DNA from: JALWZX01 sp964506905
GTDB lineage: Bacteria > Patescibacteriota > WWE3 > 2-01-FULL-39-13
Direction: 5' to 3'
Length of the DNA stretch: 22,475 bases
Assembly: GCA_964506905.1 (NCBI GenBank)
Contig: CAZDNW010000010.1
Location: 1-22,475 of the forward strand
The notes under the pieces were generated by a model. The model saw nothing but the letters and a program-made list of their open reading frames with translations, was not told the DNA's origin and ran no database searches. The stretch's first letter is position 1, and the number at the start of each line of letters is the position of its first letter. Below, one piece after another: positions 15,270 through 22,475 of the stretch. A program made the position numbers and the translations under genes.

Positions 15270-16493
15270 TTAAGATTTTACAGGTTTAATATCTACATGT
15301 AGAAAACTTAAATTGTCGATTAAATTAGGTATAAAATCAGATATAGACCTAAAATTATCAAGAACGGTATTTCCGTTTGCAATAACCCCAGATAATATAT
15401 GCATAGCATTCCAAGATTCATCTACTAAGCTTATTTTAACTGGCGATATATCTGCTGGATTAACTCGCAATAACGAATAATCATCATTACCAACATAGGT
15501 TATTCGCCCACCTATCATATTAATTGATTTAACAAATTCATCTAACCCATCAAAATATTTTACCAATACTTGAGTGGGTTTTTCTAAAAATTTACTAAAT
15601 AGTATTAATAAAAATGCCACTTCACTCATTGTTCTGTTAGAATAATCATATTCATCTTTAAATTTATATGATTCTCGCCAAATCTTCAAAGAATTTTCAT
15701 CACTTACCTCATACTGTACTCCAATATCATTTAATGACAGTAAATATTGCAAAGATTGAGCTAAATCAAAGTTTTTTATCGTAACTTCATTTGAAGAAAT
15801 TGCACCAATAGAAGCAAATAAATTAAATTCTACTTGATTATAGCTTGATTTAATAGTAATGTTCTTTTTGCTCGGTTTAGATTTAATAAAATCAATCTGG
15901 TGAAACCTAACATCATTTTCATTGTAAATAACATGCATTTCTTCGATTACTTCTTTTAATAATAGTCTAGACGCGATAATTGTTCCAAATGATTCTCTAA
16001 CATCAAATGATTTTTCAAATTTAATTTCTGGTGGAATGTGTATATGACACCTATTATCTTCTAAGTTAATATTTACATCAAAACCAAATTTTCTATAAAA
16101 CTTTATTACGCCTCTTGATGAAGATTTGACATAACAGGAAAGTGTTTTTTTTAACATAAGCGGAATTAATAAGTGTTCATAAAAGTCGTAATCATCAATG
16201 CCAAAAACTTCGGTTAAATCATTATTTATTTCTTTTCCCTTTATTTGTAGTGAATTTTCATTTATCCATGCAACCTCATAACCTATCTGTTGTAAAATAT
16301 TTAAAAAGCCTAATATAACATTGCTTCTTGGAACATTTGTAACAGAAAATTTTTCTTTATACATTGCTCCTAAAAGAATATTAAACATTGCTGATATGGG
16401 GTCGCCAGAAAGATACACTGTACCAAAAACAGGTTGATTTCCCTTAATAATTACCTTATCTATATCATTACCTATTTCTGTATCTCTTTTCAT
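15270..16493 (-). CDS. MurA-like (EPSP synthase/enolpyruvyl transferase fold) protein lacking catalytic residues
   Basis: 407 residues, close to MurA length (about 420), and alignable along its length. IIKGNQPVFGTVYLSGDPIS (15-34) corresponds to MurA IxGGxxLxGxVxISGAKNAA, but the catalytic Lys-Asn pair is replaced (SGDPISAM). The catalytic Cys loop PGGCxIGxRPVDLH is shortened to SSSRGVIKFY (124-133), losing Cys115 and Arg120 (E. coli numbering). The C-terminal DLRASASLVLAG is SLVDESWNAMHILSG (355-369), and DRGYERIEDKL is SDFIPNLIDNL (385-395), losing the arginines. So the fold is kept and the UDP-GlcNAc enolpyruvyl transferase site is not. Starts 2 nt after ftsI. AroA-type ancestry cannot be excluded. 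Confidence 0.82.
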   Translation of the reverse strand: MKRDTEIGNDIDKVIIKGNQPVFGTVYLSGDPISAMFNILLGAMYKEKFSVTNVPRSNVILGFLNILQQIGYEVAWINENSLQIKGKEINNDLTEVFGIDDYDFYEHLLIPLMLKKTLSCYVKSSSRGVIKFYRKFGFDVNINLEDNRCHIHIPPEIKFEKSFDVRESFGTIIASRLLLKEVIEEMHVIYNENDVRFHQIDFIKSKPSKKNITIKSSYNQVEFNLFASIGAISSNEVTIKNFDLAQSLQYLLSLNDIGVQYEVSDENSLKIWRESYKFKDEYDYSNRTMSEVAFLLILFSKFLEKPTQVLVKYFDGLDEFVKSINMIGGRITYVGNDDYSLLRVNPADISPVKISLVDESWNAMHILSGVIANGNTVLDNFRSISDFIPNLIDNLSFLHVDIKPVKS

Positions 16494-16495
16494 AA

Positions 16496-18325
16496 TTAAT
16501 TGTAAGTTACCATATCTGGTGCTAAACCGTAATAGTCAGCTAATTTTTCTGCAATATTCATCCATAATGGAACCGCTGTTTCAGATGACCAAGAGCTAGG
16601 AAATCTTGGTTCTTCTAACTTAATCAACATTACAAAATTCTTGTAATTAGTAAAATACCCTACAAAAGTCGCGTTTGTTCTATCTTCTGCATAACCTCCC
16701 TTTATAGGGATTTGAGCAGTACCAGTTTTACCTGATATATTATATTTTTTGGAAACAAAAAATTTAGCTTCGCCACCTGCAACTGCCTGCCTTAACATTT
16801 CTGTCATTGTATTAGCTGTTTTTTTGGATATTGGTCTGCTAAAAACTGATGGTGACATTTTTATTATTCTATCTTTTGCTCTTATTTCTTTGACAACATA
16901 CGGTTTCATTATTTTTCCATCATTTGCAAAAGCAGTAAACGCCATTGTAACTTGCAACGGAGTCGTGGCGATACCCTGTCCAAAAGATGCATTTGCTATC
17001 TCAATATCTCTCATTGGGAATTTTTCATAAATAATACCTGATTCCTCACCATCTAAATCTATACCTAATTTTTGGCCAAAACTAAATTCACTGAAATACT
17101 TCATCAAATTTTTATCACCAACTTTTAGACCAACCCAAGCGGCACCAAGGTTATTTGAATGTTGTAAAACTTCTATCATAGTTTCTTCACCATGATGTTT
17201 GCCATCCCAGTTATCAACCTTATGACCGGAAAAATACTTAGGGCCCGTATCATGATAAACAGTTTCTGGATTCACAAGATTTAAGTCTATACCAGATGCC
17301 ATAGTAAGTGCTTTTATAACAGACCCCGGTTCGTAAACTGTTGAAATTGCGTTATTTCTAATAATTTCTTCATCAACACCATGATAATACTTTGGATAAT
17401 AGGTTGGTATATTTGCCATTGCTATAATTTCACCTGTTTTGGGATCAACTACAATTGCCGTACCGGTTTTCGCATGGTATTTTTTTACACCCTTCGCCAG
17501 TTCATCTTCAATAATGAATTGTACATTTCTATCTACCGTTAAAAGCAAATTACTACCATCAATTGGTTCAATTATTTTTTGATTTCCAAATAATATTGGA
17601 TCGCCATTTGCTGCTTTTTCTTGATATAAATACCCATCTTGACCTGCAAGATCACCATTATAATACTGTTCTAGTCCGTAATAGCCGACTTTATTACCTT
17701 GCCTGTCATCACCAACAAAACCTAAAACATGAGCAAGCATAGTATCTTCCGGATAATATCTTGAATAATATTCTTCAAAATAAATTCCTCCTAAATTTTT
17801 AGATTCTAAAGCCTTTTTATCTTCCCATGTGATTTGATCGGTTATTTTTGCCCACCCCCGTTTCTTTTGCATTTGTTTATTTATAGATTCAATATCTAGT
17901 TTTTTTTGATTTGTGCCTTCTATGTATAAATCATCTGTTTTATAACTTTCCTCTTCGGTGTCTTTATCACTATTATCATCTGAGTCAATGTCTTTTTCAT
18001 TTTCTGTCGGCGGTAGGTTTTCACCGCTAAAATATGGCCTTAATAAATCAATTACTTCGTCTGGCGTATATCTTTCGACATCCACATACATTACATACTG
18101 AGATTCATTTGATGCTACTGCAAATTCATCAGAAGTAAGAATCTCACCTCGTTTTGCATGTAACTTACTTCCTTGCCATTGTTGTTCGCGTGCTAACGCC
18201 TTATATTTAGAAGCATTAATAACTTGAATTTGAAATAACCTTACACCTATAATTACGGCCGTTATTAAAATAGCTATCTTAAAGAAGTTATATCTAAAAT
18301 CGGAAGTATCATTTACCTTTTTCAT
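16496..18325 (-). CDS. ftsI: Penicillin-binding protein, FtsI-type septal transpeptidase
   Basis: Cross-links septal peptidoglycan with FtsW. 609 residues: N-terminal membrane helix (about 14-34), PBP dimerisation/pedestal region with RGEILTSDE (59-67), then the transpeptidase domain with SxxK as SVIK (335-338), SxN as SNN (390-392) and KTGT (533-536), all three catalytic motifs intact. A low-complexity acidic insertion (about 104-135, rich in Asp, Glu, Ser) interrupts the pedestal region. No PASTA domain at the C-terminus. Located 1 nt after the ftsL-like gene and 2 nt before the murA-like gene. Confidence 0.97.
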   Translation of the reverse strand: MKKVNDTSDFRYNFFKIAILITAVIIGVRLFQIQVINASKYKALAREQQWQGSKLHAKRGEILTSDEFAVASNESQYVMYVDVERYTPDEVIDLLRPYFSGENLPPTENEKDIDSDDNSDKDTEEESYKTDDLYIEGTNQKKLDIESINKQMQKKRGWAKITDQITWEDKKALESKNLGGIYFEEYYSRYYPEDTMLAHVLGFVGDDRQGNKVGYYGLEQYYNGDLAGQDGYLYQEKAANGDPILFGNQKIIEPIDGSNLLLTVDRNVQFIIEDELAKGVKKYHAKTGTAIVVDPKTGEIIAMANIPTYYPKYYHGVDEEIIRNNAISTVYEPGSVIKALTMASGIDLNLVNPETVYHDTGPKYFSGHKVDNWDGKHHGEETMIEVLQHSNNLGAAWVGLKVGDKNLMKYFSEFSFGQKLGIDLDGEESGIIYEKFPMRDIEIANASFGQGIATTPLQVTMAFTAFANDGKIMKPYVVKEIRAKDRIIKMSPSVFSRPISKKTANTMTEMLRQAVAGGEAKFFVSKKYNISGKTGTAQIPIKGGYAEDRTNATFVGYFTNYKNFVMLIKLEEPRFPSSWSSETAVPLWMNIAEKLADYYGLAPDMVTYN

Positions 18326-18326
18326 A

Positions 18327-18650
18327 TTAATTTGAAAGGTCTGAAGATGCTAACTTTTCGTCTTTTAAGTACGAAATGTTTCTATTAACATAACCTAATT
18401 TGTTAGCTCTTTCTCTTATTGATTTAATTGAAGTAAGCGTGAAATATTCATTTTTTAATTCTTCGTTTTTCTTTTGTAAGGAAATTAAAGCATTGTACTT
18501 ATCTGTATATTCGCCACCTGCAGTAGCAACCGTATCTAAAAGTTTTAATCTATAAACAGTGGCAATCACAAAGACTATCAGTAATATGATATTTAATTTT
18601 TTTATCTTCGAAATAGTACTTTGTTTCACTTTTTCAATAAAATCTGTCAT
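18327..18650 (-). CDS. ftsL: FtsL/DivIC-like divisome protein
   Basis: 107 residues from the ATG at 18650: a basic N-terminus, one membrane helix (about 20-34, IILLIVFVIATVY), and a coiled-coil stretch (about 45-75, LISLQKKNEELKNEYFTL) ending in the SIRERANKLGYV segment that FtsL/DivIC proteins often have. Sequence identity in this family is always low; position between rsmH and ftsI supports FtsL. An ATG two codons upstream (18656) is possible, but 18650 lies exactly 7 nt from a good -10 element. Confidence 0.85.
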   Translation of the reverse strand: MTDFIEKVKQSTISKIKKLNIILLIVFVIATVYRLKLLDTVATAGGEYTDKYNALISLQKKNEELKNEYFTLTSIKSIRERANKLGYVNRNISYLKDEKLASSDLSN

Positions 18651-18657
18651 AAACATA

Positions 18658-18686
18658 TTATTACAAGCTTATGACAAAAATATCAA
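18658..18686 (-). promoter_or_regulatory. Internal promoter ahead of ftsL-ftsI
   Basis: TTGATA (18686-18681), 17-nt spacer, TAATAA (18663-18658), minus strand, inside the 47-nt rsmH-ftsL gap. It ends 7 nt before the ATG at 18650. Confidence 0.75.
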
Positions 18687-18703
18687 CTAACAATAACTCT
18701 TTT

Positions 18704-19594
18704 TTATTCAGTTTTTTCGTAAACTCTCATAATTGCACTTCTTGATGAAGGATTTCGGTTGATTTCCTCATAAGAAGGCTTTACTGTTTTAATGAGCTTT
18801 AGAGCGGGCGATTGCTCTATATTTTTAGATATGGCATCCTCGAGTGAATGAAAAGCTATTATAACCAGCCTCGCACCTGGTTTTAACAGCAAGATCGCCC
18901 GCTCTAATGAGCCCTGCAAATTATCAAGTTCGCTATTTACGGCAATTCTTAGGGCTTGAAACACTCGAGTTGCTGGATGCACTCTACTCGATTTATACTT
19001 TGTAGTATTCTTAATTAATTGTGCAACATCTTTTGCCTTTATTTCTTCACCTTTTGTATCTTTTTCTCTCACAAAATTTTTTATCGCCTTAGCAAACGCT
19101 CTTGATTGAACCTCGCCTCCATATTCATAAAATAAATTTGCTAATTGCTTTTCTGATAATACTCTAATTAAATCTTCTGCAGTAACCTGTAATTCTTCAT
19201 TCATTCTCATATCTAACTTTGTATCATCATTAAAGCTAAATCCTTTTTTGGCATCTTTAAATTGATACATACTCAATCCTAAGTCATATAAAATCCCATC
19301 AATATCTTCTGATTTCCACCCAATACTTTTTACAGCTTCATCAACATGTAAAAAGTTTTCTTTAACAATAAATAATTTTTTATCCTTTATCTCGTTAGCA
19401 AACTTTTCTTTACAATAAGATATTGCATCGGCATCAACATCTAAACCTAAAACGGTTCCACCTCTTTTTAAAATTTCCGCGGTATGACCTCCGCCACCTA
19501 AATTACAGTCAACATATTTACCGCCTTTTTTTACATTTAGAAATTCAATAGATTCATTTAATAACACTGGTATATGTTTATAAGTTTTGGCCAT
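18704..19594 (-). CDS. rsmH: 16S rRNA (cytosine1402-N4)-methyltransferase RsmH
   Basis: SAM-dependent methyltransferase acting on C1402 of 16S rRNA in the decoding centre (formerly MraW). 296 residues. HIPVLLNESIEFL (7-19) is the family start, NLGGGGHTAEIL (31-42) the SAM loop, followed by YDLGLSMYQFKDAKKGFSF, LDMRMNEE, RVFQALRIAVNSEL and IAFHSLEDA, all in order. The usual DLGxSSxQLD is slightly altered (DLGLSMYQFKD). Follows mraZ by 18 nt. Confidence 0.98.
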   Translation of the reverse strand: MAKTYKHIPVLLNESIEFLNVKKGGKYVDCNLGGGGHTAEILKRGGTVLGLDVDADAISYCKEKFANEIKDKKLFIVKENFLHVDEAVKSIGWKSEDIDGILYDLGLSMYQFKDAKKGFSFNDDTKLDMRMNEELQVTAEDLIRVLSEKQLANLFYEYGGEVQSRAFAKAIKNFVREKDTKGEEIKAKDVAQLIKNTTKYKSSRVHPATRVFQALRIAVNSELDNLQGSLERAILLLKPGARLVIIAFHSLEDAISKNIEQSPALKLIKTVKPSYEEINRNPSSRSAIMRVYEKTE

Positions 19595-19612
19595 AATCAG
19601 TTAAAATTAATA

Positions 19613-20062
19613 TTACTCACCATTTTTAGGTGGAATTTTAAGATTTGCTAACTTTTCACCTATTACTGAACTATTTTTTTCTATATCAGTAATCTTTTTA
19701 TCCCATTTATCTTTAGCCCATAATTCCACCCATCTACCTAAACCTAAAAAGACTGCTTTATCCTTTATTTTTGAATATTCAATAAGATATGAAGGAATTA
19801 CAAATCTACCTTGATTATCTAATTCAATTTCTGTTGCACTACCTAATAAAAATCTACTTGTGTCTCGTATTACGCTTGAAACGAAAGGGCCAGATATTGC
19901 ATCTGCAACCATTTCCTTCCATTGGACAGGTGACATAATAACAAGACACCCTTCATATCCCTTAGTAATAATCAATTTATTACCAAGTTCATCTCTAAAA
20001 TTCTTAGGAAAAGCAATTCTATTTTTTGTTGATACCTTTTGTTGATATTCTCCAATTATCAT
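19613..20062 (-). CDS. mraZ: Transcriptional regulator MraZ
   Basis: 149 residues with two SpoVT/AbrB-like halves. The first DNA-binding half reads STKNRIAFPKNFR (11-23), in place of the usual DxKGRxxIPxxxR, so the Asp and Gly are replaced. The second half LDNQGRFVIPSYL (about 81-93) is canonical. MraZ forms ring oligomers and represses the dcw cluster by binding repeated boxes in front of its own gene; three such boxes are present just upstream. First gene of the dcw run on this strand. Confidence 0.96.
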   Translation of the reverse strand: MIIGEYQQKVSTKNRIAFPKNFRDELGNKLIITKGYEGCLVIMSPVQWKEMVADAISGPFVSSVIRDTSRFLLGSATEIELDNQGRFVIPSYLIEYSKIKDKAVFLGLGRWVELWAKDKWDKKITDIEKNSSVIGEKLANLKIPPKNGE

Positions 20063-20084
20063 GGTGCTATGTAGTTTTGGACAG

Positions 20085-20114
20085 GATTTCCACTAATCAC
20101 CACCAATCACCACT
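20085..20114 (-). promoter_or_regulatory. MraZ operator: three direct repeats with 10-bp period
   Basis: On the minus strand AGTGGTGATT, GGTGGTGATT and AGTGGAAATC follow head to tail (20114-20105, 20104-20095, 20094-20085), giving RGTGG boxes exactly one helical turn apart. This is the known architecture of MraZ sites (three GTGG/TGGG-type boxes spaced by 5 nt). They lie 23-52 nt before the mraZ ATG. Confidence 0.85.
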
Positions 20115-20120
20115 ACTAAT

Positions 20121-20126
20121 ATTTTA
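20121..20126 (-). promoter_or_regulatory. Probable -10 element of mraZ
   Basis: TAAAAT on the minus strand, 6 nt before the first MraZ box, so a bound MraZ ring would cover the transcription start. The -35 (TGGTAA at 17 nt) is weak. Unlike other units here, this gives a leader of about 50 nt. Confidence 0.5.
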
Positions 20127-20180
20127 ACCCATAAAGTTATAAGTTACCACGCGAATAAAACCCGATAGAATATAGAGATG

Positions 20181-20209
20181 AAAAAAGCACAACAATTATG
20201 TTGTGCTTT
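20181..20209 (-). terminator. Rho-independent terminator after glyS
   Basis: Perfect 11-bp stem AAAGCACAACA/TGTTGTGCTTT with a 4-nt loop, followed on the minus strand by a T run (TTTTTT, partly overlapping the stem). Starts 23 nt after the glyS stop and insulates mraZ from glyS. Confidence 0.93.
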
Positions 20210-20232
20210 AAGATTTCTAAAAGTTATTTTGG

Positions 20233-21588
<1,356 letters not shown>

Positions 21589-21595
21589 ATTTAGA

Positions 21596-21624
21596 ATAAT
21601 ACTATTGATATATTGATTTAGCAA
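21596..21624 (-). promoter_or_regulatory. Promoter for glyS (leaderless start)
   Basis: TTGCTA (21624-21619), 17-nt spacer, TATTAT (21601-21596), minus strand. The -10 ends 7 nt before the ATG at 21588. Confidence 0.8.
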
Positions 21625-21655
21625 ACACAATTAACAAAATATAAAGTTTAGTATG

Positions 21656-21664
21656 TGTTAAAAT
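21656..21664 (+). promoter_or_regulatory. Extended -10 of recO (leaderless start)
   Basis: TGTTAAAAT (TGn plus TAAAAT at 21659-21664) ends 7 nt before the recO ATG at 21672. No strong -35. Confidence 0.65.
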
Positions 21665-21671
21665 TTCTATA

Positions 21672-22322
21672 ATGCGAAAATACACAAGAACTAACGGAAT
21701 CATACTAAAACGAATTAAATACAAAGATAGTGACAAAATTCTAACAATATACACAAAAGATTTGGGTAAAGTTTCAGCAAAAGCCAAAGGTGTAAGCAAA
21801 ATAACTTCTAAAAAAAGAAGTCATTTAGAATTAATGAATCTTACAGAATTATATTTAATAAAAACAAAACCCGGATATTTAATAACGCAAGCTAGTTTGA
21901 TTTCCTCATACGAAAACATTAAAAATAACCTCGAAAAAATTAATTTTGGGTATTTTATATTAGAAACTTTTGACAAATTAACCGAAGCCGAAAACCAAAA
22001 CGAAACATTATTTAATTTCTTGGTAAAAACTTTAGAAATATTTAATAATAGCGAAAGCCAAGAAATTTTATTAATATTGCTAGACGCTTACATGATAAAG
22101 GCTTTATCTTTAACCGGGTTTTATTCTAATATAAAGCATCAAAATTTACCTGATAATATGAAAAAATATCTAAGGTTTTTAAAAGGGAATTCATATAAAG
22201 ACATTTTTAAACCAAACAAATCTTATGAAAAAATTGTAATTGAAAACTCATTTTTTTATCTAAAAGATTTAATTGAAGAGGTAACAGAAAAGGCGGTTAA
22301 AACTAAAGTTTTAACCGCCTAA
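21672..22322 (+). CDS. recO: DNA repair protein RecO
   Basis: Recombination mediator that helps load RecA on SSB-coated DNA with RecR. 216 residues. The N-terminal OB-fold is recognisable: TNGIILKRIKYKDSDKIL (7-24), LGKVSAKAKGVSK (31-43), and KKRSHLELMNLTEL. The C-terminal helical domain lacks the CxxC zinc-binding cysteines seen in many RecO proteins, as is common in small members. Divergent from glyS with leaderless-type promoters on both sides. Its last nine codons form half of a strong inverted repeat that serves the convergent gene. Confidence 0.9.
   Translation: MRKYTRTNGIILKRIKYKDSDKILTIYTKDLGKVSAKAKGVSKITSKKRSHLELMNLTELYLIKTKPGYLITQASLISSYENIKNNLEKINFGYFILETFDKLTEAENQNETLFNFLVKTLEIFNNSESQEILLILLDAYMIKALSLTGFYSNIKHQNLPDNMKKYLRFLKGNSYKDIFKPNKSYEKIVIENSFFYLKDLIEEVTEKAVKTKVLTA
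22287..22319 (-). terminator. Terminator of the downstream minus-strand gene, embedded in the recO 3' end
   Basis: Perfect 12-bp stem GGCGGTTAAAAC/GTTTTAACCGCC (22292-22303 with 22308-22319) and a 4-nt loop. On the minus strand it is followed by TTTTCTGTT, a fair U tract; on the plus strand there is none immediately after, so it mainly serves the gene ending at 22344. Confidence 0.75.
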
Positions 22323-22343
22323 CAAATCAATAAGGATCATTTT

Positions 22344-22475
22344 TTAATCAATATAAATATCTTTATCAGAATTTAAAAGTACAGTCTTACTTACACCATT
22401 AACACCAACTGTATATTCATCAATACTTGTACCTGACTGCCTTTGAATTTTTAATTTGTAATTATCTAAATCAAC
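22344..22475 (-). CDS. C-terminal end of an unidentified protein (partial)
   Basis: Open frame entering from the right edge, 43 codons visible, stop TAA at 22344-22346, followed by the terminator at 22287-22319. The visible residues (for example QRQSGTSIDEYTVGVNGVSK, ending KDIYID) are polar and beta-rich in appearance, with no cysteine or membrane segment. No family recognised; too little is present for a functional call. The correctly placed terminator supports that it is a real gene. Confidence 0.6.
   Translation of the reverse strand, partial: VDLDNYKLKIQRQSGTSIDEYTVGVNGVSKTVLLNSDKDIYID

Overview
This AT-rich 22.5 kb stretch looks like chromosome of a Patescibacteria (Candidate Phyla Radiation) bacterium. 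Evidence: very compact genes, a short dcw (division and cell wall) cluster, a ribosomal L21 protein with an extra helix-hairpin-helix tail, an MFS transporter with a CPR-style N-terminus (VHSVFP), a single-domain-sized RecO, and an almost complete lack of Shine-Dalgarno sequences. All genes read through with the standard genetic code. I cannot name the phylum with confidence. No insertion sequence, prophage or CRISPR array is visible.

Left part (1-7.7 kb): a polysaccharide flippase running off the left edge, tRNA-Val(CAC), signal peptidase I (lepB, plus strand), then rpmA (L27), rplU (L21) and ileS on the minus strand. ileS has a long leader that I read as a complete T-box riboswitch: promoter, short stem I, H-type pseudoknot, stem III, T-box/antiterminator and a strong terminator. 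An MFS transporter diverges from it.

Middle and right part (7.7-20.1 kb): the dcw cluster. On the minus strand, in transcription order: mraZ, rsmH, ftsL-like, ftsI (PBP), a murA-like gene; then, after a two-gene plus-strand interruption, ftsW, murG, ftsQ, ftsA, ftsZ and a 49-residue membrane protein. The interruption holds a MurF-like protein and an ECF-type sigma factor. The late-stage and divisome genes keep their recognisable catalytic motifs, but the MurA-like and MurF-like proteins have both lost theirs, so they look like pseudoenzymes kept as full-length or shortened folds. mraZ is preceded by three 10-bp-spaced RGTGG boxes, the expected MraZ autoregulatory operator.

Right edge (20.1-22.5 kb): glyS on the minus strand with a strong terminator, a divergent recO, and the C-terminal end of an unidentified minus-strand gene.

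Recurrent theme: at several transcription-unit starts a -10 hexamer lies about 7 nt before the ATG, implying leaderless mRNAs. This pattern moves the preferred start codons of ftsW, glyS and ftsL inside the longest ORF; rplU is also better started at an internal ATG, with a leader of at most a few nucleotides.
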